Assembly: GCA_027078545.1 (NCBI GenBank)
Contig: JALWXN010000004.1
Coordinates: 268,737-332,736 of the forward strand
Source of the DNA: Nitrososphaeria archaeon
Lineage (GTDB): Archaea; Thermoproteota; Nitrososphaeria; Geothermarchaeales; JDFR-13
Direction of reading: 5' to 3'
Length of the DNA stretch: 64,000 nucleotides
Part shown: piece by piece, positions 1 through 9,226 of the stretch
How positions within the stretch are numbered: position 1 is the first letter of the stretch
Layout of the letters: each line of letters opens with the position of its first letter
The notes under the pieces: model-generated
The model's database searches: none
What the model was told of the DNA's origin: nothing
What the model saw: only the letters and a program-made list of their open reading frames with translations
Made by a program: the position numbers and the translations under genes

Positions 1-615
1 TTTCTGAGAGACTTCCTTCCGGTGCCTATAGTGGTTTATAGGGATGGGATGTACCGATGGGAGTGGGGTTTGAAACATAGTATTGGGAAGGTCCACATGT
101 TCTATGGGAACTTCCTAGTGGCTCTGAGGGCCTATACATATATACTCTCAATGGGTCTAGAGGGGCTTAGGAGGGCCTCCTCGATAGCTGTTATGAACTC
201 TAACTACTTGTTTAGGAAGGTCTCTAGGCTTAGGGGGGTTGAGCCTTATCCAAGGGATTCTAGGATGAGGATGCATGAGTTTGTGGTGTCCCTAGAGTCT
301 TTAAGGAGGGAGACGGGGGTCTCGGCTAGGGATGTTGCTAAGAGGATACTTGACTACGGAGTATATGCCCCCACCACATACTTCCCCATAATAGTTCCTG
401 AGGCCTTGATGGTGGAGCCTACCGAGACTGTTGGTAAGAGGGATCTAGATCATTATGCATCGGTTGTGGAGAGGGTTGTTGAGGAGGCGTATAACGAGCC
501 TGATAAGATTATTAATTCCCCCGTCAATACAACTGTGGGTAGGCTTGACGAGGCGTATGGGTCTAGGCCTAGGACTATGAAGCCTAGTGAGAGGTGGGGT
601 AGGAGAGATGGGTAG
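1..615 (+). CDS. gcvPB: Glycine dehydrogenase (decarboxylating) subunit 2, 3' part
   Basis: C-terminal 204 residues of the second P-protein subunit of the glycine cleavage system, the PLP enzyme that decarboxylates glycine and passes the aminomethyl group to the lipoyl H-protein. The frame is open from base 1, so the start and the PLP-binding lysine lie outside the window. Recognised from the family's C-terminal pattern: SIGKVHMFYGNF, then MRMHEFVVS, LDYGVYAPTTYFPIIVPEAL and MVEPTE. Archaea with a split P-protein keep subunit 1 just upstream, so it is expected there. The next gene starts 8 bases before this stop, which suggests co-transcription. Confidence 0.9.
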   Translation, partial: FLRDFLPVPIVVYRDGMYRWEWGLKHSIGKVHMFYGNFLVALRAYTYILSMGLEGLRRASSIAVMNSNYLFRKVSRLRGVEPYPRDSRMRMHEFVVSLESLRRETGVSARDVAKRILDYGVYAPTTYFPIIVPEALMVEPTETVGKRDLDHYASVVERVVEEAYNEPDKIINSPVNTTVGRLDEAYGSRPRTMKPSERWGRRDG

Positions 616-1939
616 GGTATATCTAGAGACGTTTGGCTGTACCCTGAATAGGTATGACTCTGAGGTTATGGAGTCGTATCTGAGGACAGCTGGTTACGAG
701 GTTGTGGATAGGGTTGAGGAGTCTGATGTGGTTGTCATCAATACCTGTGGGGTTAAGAAGCAGACGGAGGATAAGATGGTCTCACATATCAGGAAGCTAA
801 GGAAGAGGTATGGGGATAAGAAGATCGTTCTTACTGGATGCCTAACCATGATTAATCTCCCCAGGCTTAGGAGGGAGTGTAGCTTCGATGCAGTCCTTGG
901 CCCATCTCCTGGGAAGTACGTGGTAGAGGCTGTGGAGGCCGTCCTCAGGGGGGAGGAGTATGTACGTCTTGACACCGAGTCTCTGGATGTGCCGCTGAGT
1001 ATCGGTGGCTCGGTTACTAAGTCGATAGGTGTCTCCACTGGATGCCTGGATAACTGTGCGTTCTGCGGCACTAAGCTGGCTAGGGGTACTGTTAAGAGCC
1101 TAGAGCCGGAGAAGGTTGTCAGGCTTGTAGAGTCCTATGTGAGGAGTGGTGCCAAGGAGATACTCCTAACCTCTGTGGATATCGGTGCGTATGGGTTTGA
1201 TCTTAGGCCTAGGGTACCGATTACTAAGCTCCTTAGGATGGTCTCTGAGGTTGAGGGTAACTTTATCGTTAGGATTGGGATGATGAATCCTCGCTGGGCG
1301 TATCTCTATCTAGATGAGCTTATAGAGATATTTAGGTCCTCCACCAGGTTCTACCACTTCCTACATATTCCTGTCCAGACTGGGAGTCCCGAGCTGCTCC
1401 GTATAATGGATAGGGGGCATGGTGTGGAGGAGTATCTAGAGGCTGTTAGGCGTCTCAGGAGGGAGGTGGGTAGGCACTTCTCGATAATGACGGATATAAT
1501 AGTGGGTCATCCCGGTGAGAGGGAGGTTGACCATGAGATGACGATAGAGGTTCTTAGGGAGTCTGAGCCCGACTTTGTCAATATATCCCAGTTCTTCCCT
1601 AGGCCCGGCACAAAGGCCGCACGTATGAAGAAGGTTGATACAAGGATTGTGAAGCGGAGGAGTAGGGAGGTTAGTAGGGTGGCTGACGAGGTCCTCTCTA
1701 GGAGGAACCAGATGTGGCGTGACTGGGAGGGGCCGGTCCTGATCAACGAGTATGGTAAGGGACGCTTCCTAGGTAGGAACTATGCCTATAAGATCTTCGC
1801 TGTCGATGGTGGGGTCTCTATTGGCGATGTTGTCCTGGTCAGGGGGGTGAGGGCCTATACAACCTGGCTTTATGCAGAGCTTCTAGGAAGAGCTTCTTCA
1901 CTCTCTGACGGCCTGTTACAGTTCGGAAGAGTATCCTGA
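608..1939 (+). CDS. Archaeal MiaB-like tRNA methylthiotransferase (e-MtaB/CDKAL1 type)
   Basis: Radical SAM enzyme expected to methylthiolate N6-threonylcarbamoyladenosine at position 37 of tRNAs reading ANN codons. The N-terminal methylthiotransferase domain has its three cluster cysteines at C11, C47 and C78. The radical SAM triad CxxxCxxC is C146, C150 and C153 (GCLDNCAFCGTK). A TRAM domain follows from about residue 375. I chose ATG 608 over the in-frame GTG 587 because the family starts right before YLETFGC and a GGTGGGG motif precedes 608. The protein runs about 20 residues past the usual TRAM end, and that tail is antisense to the 3' end of the convergent PHP gene (overlap 1839-1939). 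Confidence 0.9.
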   Translation: MGRVYLETFGCTLNRYDSEVMESYLRTAGYEVVDRVEESDVVVINTCGVKKQTEDKMVSHIRKLRKRYGDKKIVLTGCLTMINLPRLRRECSFDAVLGPSPGKYVVEAVEAVLRGEEYVRLDTESLDVPLSIGGSVTKSIGVSTGCLDNCAFCGTKLARGTVKSLEPEKVVRLVESYVRSGAKEILLTSVDIGAYGFDLRPRVPITKLLRMVSEVEGNFIVRIGMMNPRWAYLYLDELIEIFRSSTRFYHFLHIPVQTGSPELLRIMDRGHGVEEYLEAVRRLRREVGRHFSIMTDIIVGHPGEREVDHEMTIEVLRESEPDFVNISQFFPRPGTKAARMKKVDTRIVKRRSREVSRVADEVLSRRNQMWRDWEGPVLINEYGKGRFLGRNYAYKIFAVDGGVSIGDVVLVRGVRAYTTWLYAELLGRASSLSDGLLQFGRVS

Positions 1940-2510
1940 CCTCTCTCCTCATAATCTTCTCGAGGAGTTGTTCCACGTCCTCGGCGTCGGTGTATATGTG
2001 GGAATAGCCTATCGTCTCTGGGATGTGTGAGTCGCTCCCGGCTGAGACTCCTTTACCCAGGTCCTCGGCTAGTTTTGAGAGGACTACATAGTTTATCTTG
2101 GCCCTGGGGTCGTGGCTATTAGCTACCTCTATTATATCTACCCTCCTTACTATCTCATCTATCTCTCCTGGCTTCCCCCTCCTATGGTCTAGGGGGTGCG
2201 CCAGTATGGATAGTCCTCCCTCGGCCCGTATATATTCCAGTATCTCGAGGCCATCCATCCCCTTCCTGTTGGGTGGATACTTCTCTATGTTAAGGCCTAT
2301 CACGTGTCCATACTCTGTGTAGAACTCTACGCCTGGTATAATCCTGACCCTCTCCAGATTCTTCCTGGCCTTTAGTGCTCCCCTGATCTCTTCGTGGTCT
2401 GTTATGGCTATGCAGTCTATACCTCTTTTGAGGCTCCACTCCTCCAGTTCTTGGAGGGTGATCACCGCGTCGTGGGAGTATAGTGTATGTACGTGGAGGT
2501 CCGCCTTCAT
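1839..2510 (-). CDS. PHP-domain metal-dependent phosphoesterase
   Basis: A 223-residue protein of the polymerase-and-histidinol-phosphatase (PHP) superfamily. Visible metal-ligand motifs are HVHTLYSHD at residues 6-14, ITDHEE near 37, GVEFYTEYGHVIG near 60, LAHPLDH near 102 and AGSDSH near 158. Such proteins hydrolyse phosphoesters with two or three bound metals. The substrate cannot be told; stand-alone archaeal members are often annotated as nucleoside phosphatase or RNase P subunit p30-like, and this one resembles the general PHP group more than p30. It lies 12 bases downstream of metG on the same strand, so it is probably the last gene of the asnB-like/metG operon. Confidence 0.85.
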   Translation of the reverse strand: MKADLHVHTLYSHDAVITLQELEEWSLKRGIDCIAITDHEEIRGALKARKNLERVRIIPGVEFYTEYGHVIGLNIEKYPPNRKGMDGLEILEYIRAEGGLSILAHPLDHRRGKPGEIDEIVRRVDIIEVANSHDPRAKINYVVLSKLAEDLGKGVSAGSDSHIPETIGYSHIYTDAEDVEQLLEKIMRREVRILFRTVTGRQRVKKLFLEALHKARLYRPSPP

Positions 2511-2522
2511 CTCTCCTGTCCG

Positions 2523-4517
2523 CTACCTTACACGGGCGCCGTCCTCTATGTCTCCCTCCACTGTGAGTATCTTTACGTTTCCCTTCCCATCGTCGGCCGC
2601 TAGTATCATTCCTTCGCTATACTCACCCATGATCTTCTTCTTCTCTAGGTTGGTCACTACTATAACCTTCTTCCCCTGTAGATCTTCGGGTCTATAGTAT
2701 TTCCTTAGCCCGGCCAATACGTTGAGTGTCTTGTCTCCAACCCTTATCTTGAGTCTTATCAGGTTCTTCGACCCCTCTTTTGGCTCTGCCTTCTCTACGT
2801 AGCCTACCCTCATATCTATACGCATGAATTCTTCGAAGCTTATCCTCTCCTCACCCATGCTCCTCATCTCTTCGAGGCGTTTCTTTAGAGATTCTTTGTC
2901 TATCTTACTAAATAATGGTGTGAATTCTTGACTGATAACTATTTCTCTTGGCTCGTCGCTCAGGAGGCTCCATGAGGGCTTCTCCATGCCTAGGTATCTC
3001 AGTATCTTCTCGCTCGACTCTGGGATTACAGGGTTGAGCATGACCGCCACGTCACGTATTGTCAGTGCTAGGTGGTACATCACCGCGTTGAGCCTCTCCC
3101 TATCGTCTCTTAGCTTCCATGGCTCCTCGATGTTTAGGGTTGCGTTGGCCTCCCTGACAAGCCTCATTACCTCGTGGAGTACCCTTTGGAACCTCGTCTC
3201 TAGATATAGCCTATCCACCTTCTCCGCGACTTCTCTAGAGAGGTTTCTAAGCCTTGAGACTGCTTCGCTGGGTGTTTCCGACCTCTCTACCCTCCCTCCG
3301 AGGTAGCGCTTGATCAGTGTTAATATCCTGTGGACAAGGTTTCCTAGGTCGTCGTTCAACTCCTTGTTTACACAGTATTCGAGTATGTCCCATGTGAAGT
3401 CTGTGTCCCCTGTCTCGGGCCTTACGTATGTCAGGGTGTATCTCCAGTAGTCTGCTGGTAGTAGTTCGACGGCCTCGTCACACCATATGCCGATGCCCTT
3501 CGTCTTTGAGAACTTCTTCCCTTCGTAGGTAAGCCATTCTGTGGCTCCTATATGGAACCTTAGTGTGTAGGGATCGTAGGTGGCCATTAGTAGCGAGGGG
3601 AAGATGATTGTGTGGAAGGGTATGTTGTCCTTCCCTATGAAGAAGGCTACGTTTGTCTCCCTGTCCATCCAGTAGTCCCTCCACCTATCCGGTTCTCCCT
3701 TCTTCTCGAAGTATTCCTTAACGGCGGATACGTATCCCAGGACGGCGTCGAACCATACATAGATGGTTAAACCCTCTGCCCCCGGGAAGGGTGCTGGTAC
3801 CCCCCACTTGTTATGCCTGGTTACGGCTCTCGGTTTCAGGCCTTGTCTGATCATCTGTATACTGAAGTTCTTGGCGTTCTCGGTCAGGGTCTCTGAGCTC
3901 TCCAGCCAGGATAGTAGCTTCTCGGAGAATCTTGGTAAGTCGAAGTAGTAGTTGAGTACCTCTTTGACAACGGGTGGTGAGCCGCATATGGCGCATCTGG
4001 GTGATATGAGGTCTAGGGGGTCTAGTAGGCGTCCACAGTTCTCACACTGGTCTCCCCTTGCCCCTTCATATCCGCAGTAGGGGCAGGTCCCGATGACGAA
4101 TCTGTCGGGTAGGTATCGCTGGTCCTTCTCGCAGTATAGCTGTTTATCGGTCTGGGTATAGATGTATCCATTCTCGTATATCTTCTGGAATACGGATCTG
4201 ACATAGTCGATATGGACTGGGTTGTGTGTCCTGGTATAGTTGTCAAACCGGATGTTGAACTTCTCCAGTATATCCAGTATCTGTTTATGTACTTTGTCGG
4301 TCAGCTCTTTAGGCTGGATCCCCATCTGGATGGCTTTTACCTCTATTGGTGTCCCGTGTTCATCTGATCCTGTTACGGATATTACGTCGTGGCCTTTTAG
4401 CCGTAGGTAGCGGGCGAAAATGTCTGCTGAGAGTAGGGATGAGACCATATTCCCCAGGTGGGGGACTCCATATGCGTAGGGCCATGCCGAGGTTACTATC
4501 CACTTCTCCCTCTTCAT
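2523..4517 (-). CDS. metG: Methionyl-tRNA synthetase with C-terminal tRNA-binding domain
   Basis: Class I synthetase charging tRNA-Met. The HIGH motif is HLGN (residues 20-23) and KMSKS is KFSKT (335-339). The connective peptide has three CxxC pairs: C145/C148, C158/C161 and C175/C178, so one or two zinc knuckles are intact. The last 110 residues form an EMAP/Arc1p-type OB-fold that binds tRNA (DMRVGYVEKAEP, VLAGLRKYY, GMILAADD); in some archaea this domain is a separate protein, here it is fused. 664 residues is normal for the fused form. Gaps of 11 and 12 bases to its neighbours suggest a three-gene operon. Confidence 0.96.
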   Translation of the reverse strand: MKREKWIVTSAWPYAYGVPHLGNMVSSLLSADIFARYLRLKGHDVISVTGSDEHGTPIEVKAIQMGIQPKELTDKVHKQILDILEKFNIRFDNYTRTHNPVHIDYVRSVFQKIYENGYIYTQTDKQLYCEKDQRYLPDRFVIGTCPYCGYEGARGDQCENCGRLLDPLDLISPRCAICGSPPVVKEVLNYYFDLPRFSEKLLSWLESSETLTENAKNFSIQMIRQGLKPRAVTRHNKWGVPAPFPGAEGLTIYVWFDAVLGYVSAVKEYFEKKGEPDRWRDYWMDRETNVAFFIGKDNIPFHTIIFPSLLMATYDPYTLRFHIGATEWLTYEGKKFSKTKGIGIWCDEAVELLPADYWRYTLTYVRPETGDTDFTWDILEYCVNKELNDDLGNLVHRILTLIKRYLGGRVERSETPSEAVSRLRNLSREVAEKVDRLYLETRFQRVLHEVMRLVREANATLNIEEPWKLRDDRERLNAVMYHLALTIRDVAVMLNPVIPESSEKILRYLGMEKPSWSLLSDEPREIVISQEFTPLFSKIDKESLKKRLEEMRSMGEERISFEEFMRIDMRVGYVEKAEPKEGSKNLIRLKIRVGDKTLNVLAGLRKYYRPEDLQGKKVIVVTNLEKKKIMGEYSEGMILAADDGKGNVKILTVEGDIEDGARVR

Positions 4518-4528
4518 TACAGATATAA

Positions 4529-5659
4529 CTACTTCTCTGCTGTTCTTTTAATCAGCTTTTTGAGGCCTGTCGAGTACTGCATAGCCTTCTTGGGGCGCAT
4601 GTATAGCTCTTTAGGGGCTCCCAGGATCTCTAGCGCCTTCCTGATGACCCATTTCCTGTGTTTATCGCCCCTGTCCATGACTTTGTATCTCGAGGGGGTC
4701 TGTAGCGATGTCTCTATAGCCTTTACATGTGTGTATGGGTAGTCGACATATATCCCTAGGTCTGAGGCTATCCTCCATTCAAGCTGGGTCGTGGTGTATT
4801 GTAGTGTCGATATGTCTATGAGGTTTGCCGTACTGAAGTGTTCATACTCCCTTCTATACTTATCGTACCCTCCGAAGAGTTCGTCGGCTCCCTGGCCCAT
4901 TAACAGTCTTCTGTTCCTCGGGACCTGGCTCATGGTGGCGTACTCGGCTATTGCTATTGGGAGGAGTATTGGGTCGGATGTATCTACATATCTCGATGCT
5001 ATGTTTAGATACCTATCCATATTCTCCTCGTTAATCAGGGCTATATGGATGTTTGTCCCTATCCCCAGCATCTCAAGGGCTTCTATGACCCTCTCCTCCT
5101 CTCCACTGCCTGGGGTTGATGCTGTAACTATCCTTGTCTCGATACCTATCTTCTCCGCAACTAGGAGGATGAGTGTGGAGTCTATCCCTCCTGAGTAGGA
5201 TAGGTATACCTCTTTATCCCCTATCGTGGATAGGTAGTTGCTCAGAGCCTCTATGAGCATTATGGCTAGCTTCTCGAGACTATATATAACTCCTGATACC
5301 CTTGGCTCCCACCTCCTATGTAGGGGTGTGTAGTCCCTACCCATCCTCTTTAGTATCCAGTTGCTGGGTAGGTGTGGCCTCCCGTGGCCTGTCTTGTCAA
5401 CTATTGATCCGTCCTTTGCTATGACAGTTGGGATCCTACCCATTATGTCTGTCTGTATAGTGCCTCTACACAGAGCTATGTTTGGGATTGATAGTGCTTC
5501 TCGATCTAGGTCTGGATCTATTTTTAGGAGTTCTTCGAGCCTCTCATTGTCTATGGAGCGGTGGATAATGGTATAGTCCTGGTGCTCAAGTATGGCTAGA
5601 TAGTTGTCTATGAGCCTGGCCCCCTCAGGAGTTATTATGTAGTTCGCCCCCTGCCCCAT
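4529..5659 (-). CDS. Asparagine synthase-family ATP pyrophosphatase lacking a glutaminase domain
   Basis: A 376-residue protein with the asparagine synthase catalytic core: PP-loop SGGIDST at residues 156-162 (AMP-forming ATP binding) and GQGADELFGGYDKY near 255, the aspartate-site motif. Normal AsnB starts with a catalytic Cys-2 in an Ntn glutaminase domain; this one starts MGQGANYI, and its first 140 residues show no glutaminase signature. It may use free ammonia, take ammonia from a partner, or amidate or ligate something other than aspartate. It is the first gene of a reverse operon with metG. Family membership is firm; the reaction is inferred. Confidence 0.8.
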   Translation of the reverse strand: MGQGANYIITPEGARLIDNYLAILEHQDYTIIHRSIDNERLEELLKIDPDLDREALSIPNIALCRGTIQTDIMGRIPTVIAKDGSIVDKTGHGRPHLPSNWILKRMGRDYTPLHRRWEPRVSGVIYSLEKLAIMLIEALSNYLSTIGDKEVYLSYSGGIDSTLILLVAEKIGIETRIVTASTPGSGEEERVIEALEMLGIGTNIHIALINEENMDRYLNIASRYVDTSDPILLPIAIAEYATMSQVPRNRRLLMGQGADELFGGYDKYRREYEHFSTANLIDISTLQYTTTQLEWRIASDLGIYVDYPYTHVKAIETSLQTPSRYKVMDRGDKHRKWVIRKALEILGAPKELYMRPKKAMQYSTGLKKLIKRTAEK

Positions 5660-5671
5660 GTCCCTACCTAA

Positions 5672-5711
5672 TTTCTATGCATATATTATTTTATGGCCGT
5701 GGTGGGTGGGG
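5672..5711. promoter_or_regulatory. Divergent promoter region asnB-like / purB
   Basis: The 52 bases between the divergent starts hold an AT-rich block at 5681-5694 (ATATATTATTTTAT), right for a purB TATA box about 30 bases before its ATG. The reverse gene probably uses the same AT block. A G-rich GGTGGGTGGGG just before purB serves as its ribosome-binding site. Confidence 0.5.
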
Positions 5712-7034
5712 ATGGCTATACACCCTATCGAGTATAGATATGGCTCCGAGGATATGAGGCGTGTGTTCTCAAGGGATTCATGGGTTAGGTATGCATGTAG
5801 GGTTGAGTATGCCCTTCTAGAGTCCCTTGTAGAGATGGGTCTGATCCCCCTGGGTAGGGCTGAGCTGGATGCTGTTAGGGACCGGTTCTTCAGTGTGTCT
5901 TATGAGGATGTGGCTCGGCTGGAGAAGAGGTTTGGCCATGAGGTCTTCGCCCTTGTATGGGCTATCTATGAGAGGGTTGGTGAGCCTGTGGGGAGGTATC
6001 TACACCTGGGCCTCACGAGTAACGATGTGCTGGATAATGTGGCTGTGATGCAGGCTAGGGATGGCCTCGAGATATTGTTGAGGCGTATTGATGTGGTTGT
6101 TGATAGGCTTAGGACGTTTGTGACGAGGTATGCGTCGACACCTCTTCTGGGACGTACACATGGTAGGGCGGCCACGCCTATCACTGTAGGCTTCAGGTTC
6201 TCGGTATATCTGGATGAGTTGTTGAGGGCTAGGGATGGTTTGGCGCGTATGCTGGACTATCTACCGGGTAAGGTTGGTGGCGCGGTTGGGTCTGGTGTGG
6301 AGATGTATCCACATAGTCTTGAGCTTGAGAGGAGGGTTCTTGAGAAGCTTGGGCTTAGGAGGGCGAGGGCGTATCTACAGGTCCTGCCCAGGGACTACTT
6401 CTCCAGGCTCCTGACCGAGATTATACATCTCTCTACGGTTCTGGAGCATCTGAATAACCAGGTCAGGATAATGATGAGGAGTGGGGTGGAGGAGCTGTAT
6501 GAAGAGGTTGATAGGGTGGGTTCGTCGGTCATGCCGCATAAGCGTAACCCGGTTGATAGTGAGAAGGTATGTGGCTTGGCCAGGTATCTGAGGGGGTTAT
6601 TGGCGCCTGTATATGAGAATATCGTGTTTGAGGATGAGCGTGACCTCCGTAATAGTAGTCTCGAGCGGATAATTATTCCTGAGGCGTTCCTACTTGTTGA
6701 TGAGCAGCTGGTAACTACTGCCCGGGTGTTGGAGAGGTTGAGGGTGGATGAGGAGAGGTGTAGAGAGAATATTCGTAGGGAGGGTATGAACATATATTCC
6801 AACGTCCTTCTCCACATGGGTGTCTCGAGGGGTGGTGACCGTCAGATTCTCCATGAGAGGTTGAGACGTATCTTCAGAACCAGGGTTGAGTCTCCCGAGG
6901 AGCTGTTGAGGCTTGTTATGGAGGATGATTATCTCTCGAAGTATCTTACTGAGGAGGATGTCCGGGAGGCTACTGATCTCTCCAGGTATGTTGATGCTTG
7001 CCTCTCTAGGCTTGACTGGGTCTTTCGGCTCTGA
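5712..7034 (+). CDS. purB: Adenylosuccinate lyase
   Basis: Releases fumarate from SAICAR and from adenylosuccinate in purine synthesis; homotetramer of the fumarase/aspartase superfamily. Seen: early GSEDMRRVFS, HLGLTSNDVLDN (catalytic His region), LLGRTHGRAATP, and the flexible signature loop GSSVMPHKRNPVDSEK with its catalytic serine. 440 residues is normal. ATG 5712 was chosen over in-frame ATG 5658 because the family starts with MxIHPIEYRYGS and a strong G-rich ribosome-binding site precedes it. Its 3' end overlaps the convergent hel308 by 29 bases. Confidence 0.96.
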   Translation: MAIHPIEYRYGSEDMRRVFSRDSWVRYACRVEYALLESLVEMGLIPLGRAELDAVRDRFFSVSYEDVARLEKRFGHEVFALVWAIYERVGEPVGRYLHLGLTSNDVLDNVAVMQARDGLEILLRRIDVVVDRLRTFVTRYASTPLLGRTHGRAATPITVGFRFSVYLDELLRARDGLARMLDYLPGKVGGAVGSGVEMYPHSLELERRVLEKLGLRRARAYLQVLPRDYFSRLLTEIIHLSTVLEHLNNQVRIMMRSGVEELYEEVDRVGSSVMPHKRNPVDSEKVCGLARYLRGLLAPVYENIVFEDERDLRNSSLERIIIPEAFLLVDEQLVTTARVLERLRVDEERCRENIRREGMNIYSNVLLHMGVSRGGDRQILHERLRRIFRTRVESPEELLRLVMEDDYLSKYLTEEDVREATDLSRYVDACLSRLDWVFRL

Positions 7035-9201
7035 GATACTCCAGGATCTTCCTGGCGGTCTTGACGCCTATGTTTGGTATGCTGGCTAGGTCTTGTATGG
7101 TGGCTCTCCTGAGGTCTGATGGGGTTCTGTAGCCATTGTTGTATAGGATCCTAGCCCTCCTGCGTCCGATGCCTGGTATGGATACTAGGGGTATTAACTC
7201 TGGCTTTACTCCATACTTGAGCCTGACCCTTAGTATGTCATACATCTTAGCCACCTCCTCTGCCTGTGCTATCCTGGCTATCTCTGAGGCGGCGTATGCT
7301 AGCCACTCTGCCGTGGTGTATAGATTGTAGAGGTCTCCGGGCTCGACCCCCCACTTCTCCAGTATCTCGTCTTCCGTGGCCTCGTTTATCCAGTCGAGGA
7401 GGACCAGCGCTGTCTTGAGGAGGTCTAGGTCTTGGTCATAGTCGACGGCTGGCCTCATATCGAATATCATGTTTAGAAACTCTTCCTGGCCCATGTCTTC
7501 AAGGGTGTCTATTATCTTGTCGAAGTCCCTCTTCCGGGCGTTAACCCTGACCATGTCTCTGGTCTCACATATTAGGTGGAGTAGGGCCAGCTCACTGGGC
7601 TCTGTTATCTCCCGTGTCTTTGTATAGAACTTGTGACCCGTGGATGGTAGGATGTATAGCTGTGACGTCCTGCTCCCAAGTCTAGTCGCCTTTATATATA
7701 CCCTGCTGGTGGCCTCGCTCCTCGTTACCATGCCGTAGCTCAGGAGGGTTTTTATGGCTCTGTCAACTCTGTATCTCAGTACTTCGGGGTGGTATTGGAT
7801 GGCTGCTAGGGACTTGTCGATATAGCTGTGGATCGTCTCTATGCTTACACCTCTTGTCTCGGTGGTGAGTGATAGTATTGCTATCTCCATGTTCTCACCG
7901 TCTAGGAGTCTGCTTGTTATTGGCTCTGGCTCTGCCCTTATGTATCTATCTAGGAGCGTGTCTATCTCTAGCTCCCTCGTCGTATGGATCAGGGCCTCTC
8001 CCTCCTTATCATACATTGGTCTCCCGGCCCTGCCAGCCATCTGTTTATAGTCGAATACACTGATCTCCTCCACGTATCCAGCAGTCCTCCTCGATGTGTA
8101 TGTGATTATCACTGTTCTGCTGGGTAGGTTAACACCTGCAGCTAAGGTGGGGGTGGCTGTCAATATCTTTATCAGCCCGGCTCTAAATGCCTCCTCGATT
8201 AGGGCCCTATGTTCAAGGCCTAGACCGGCGTGGTGGAAGGCGACACCCATCGCTACTGTGTTGGAGAGCTCTTCTGAGAGCTTGGTTGACTCACCTATAT
8301 TCTTTACTCTCTCCGCCAGTCTCCTCAGCTCCTTCATGGTCTTTGGGCCTAGTAGGGTGGCCTGTAGCTTGGCCAGCTGCTTAGCTATCTTCTTGGCCCT
8401 TCTCTTGGCCTCTGCCCTTGTGGCTGTGAATATGAGTACCTGTCCACCCTCCTCTATCGTCTCGATGGCCCTGTCTATTATGGGGTCTCCAGTCGTTCTG
8501 GGTACTGATTTGAAGGTGTTGTCTGAGTAGTATATCTCGTGGTCGTATAGCACCCCCTCCTTCAAAGGTATCGGTCTCCAGTTGGTCACTACTGCCTCTC
8601 CCTCTATCCAGTTTGCGAAGTCTTGATAGTTGGATATGGTTGCACTGAGGAGTAGTACCTGTGTCTCCCTCGCCTCGGCCAGGATCCTCATCAGGATGTT
8701 CTCGACCACCGGGCCTCTATCGGCTACCCCTACTAGGTGTGCCTCGTCGATAACAACTGTTCTAATCGTATCTATCCAGCTGGGCCTATGCCTCATTATC
8801 GAGTCCATCTTCTCATAGGTGGCGACTATTACGTCTGCGTTCCCCAGCTCCTCGCCCGTGCTGTCATAGTCCGATGTGGATATGACTACTCTCGGCCTCC
8901 ATCCAATTATCTCTGACGCCGCCTCCATAGTACCTATCAACTCGTCCCTCTTCTCCGCGGCTAGGGCCTTGAGGGGGACTAGATATATATGCTTATAGCC
9001 CCGTCCCTGGGCTAGCCTATGGATCATCAGCATGATGGCTATCAGGGTCTTGCCGCTTGCTGTGGGGGAGGCTACTACGAGGTTCCTGCCGTTGAAGAGG
9101 CCCTTCCTAATAGCTTCCTCCTGTGGTGGGTAGAGGCTGTCTATCCCTAGCTTCCTAAGTGTCTGGTGGACTGGCTGGGGGAGGTCATGGTCTATGGTCA
9201 T
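7006..9201 (-). CDS. hel308: Hel308-type superfamily 2 DNA helicase
   Basis: Ski2-like 3'-5' DNA helicase thought to act at stalled replication forks. Motif I is SPTASGKT (about 45-52), motif II VVIDEAH (about 150), motif III LLSATI, motif VI QMAGRAGRP. A winged helix and ratchet domain follow. The C-terminus has two helix-hairpin-helix motifs (SIPGIGRRRARIL and SIPNIGVKTARKIL), the brake/DNA-gripping domain of Hel308. 731 residues is the family length. Mcm lies 25 bases upstream on the same strand, giving gins-mcm-hel308 in one transcript and supporting a replication role. Confidence 0.93.
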   Translation of the reverse strand: MTIDHDLPQPVHQTLRKLGIDSLYPPQEEAIRKGLFNGRNLVVASPTASGKTLIAIMLMIHRLAQGRGYKHIYLVPLKALAAEKRDELIGTMEAASEIIGWRPRVVISTSDYDSTGEELGNADVIVATYEKMDSIMRHRPSWIDTIRTVVIDEAHLVGVADRGPVVENILMRILAEARETQVLLLSATISNYQDFANWIEGEAVVTNWRPIPLKEGVLYDHEIYYSDNTFKSVPRTTGDPIIDRAIETIEEGGQVLIFTATRAEAKRRAKKIAKQLAKLQATLLGPKTMKELRRLAERVKNIGESTKLSEELSNTVAMGVAFHHAGLGLEHRALIEEAFRAGLIKILTATPTLAAGVNLPSRTVIITYTSRRTAGYVEEISVFDYKQMAGRAGRPMYDKEGEALIHTTRELEIDTLLDRYIRAEPEPITSRLLDGENMEIAILSLTTETRGVSIETIHSYIDKSLAAIQYHPEVLRYRVDRAIKTLLSYGMVTRSEATSRVYIKATRLGSRTSQLYILPSTGHKFYTKTREITEPSELALLHLICETRDMVRVNARKRDFDKIIDTLEDMGQEEFLNMIFDMRPAVDYDQDLDLLKTALVLLDWINEATEDEILEKWGVEPGDLYNLYTTAEWLAYAASEIARIAQAEEVAKMYDILRVRLKYGVKPELIPLVSIPGIGRRRARILYNNGYRTPSDLRRATIQDLASIPNIGVKTARKILEYLRAERPSQA

Positions 9202-9226
9202 CTCTACACCTCATACCTGATTTATC

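Noticed and set aside
694-1071. Long reverse-strand open frame inside the methylthiotransferase gene, and many like it elsewhere
   Set aside because: Codon bias of the real genes leaves antisense frames open. These have no ribosome-binding sites and no recognisable domains, and they lie wholly within conserved genes.
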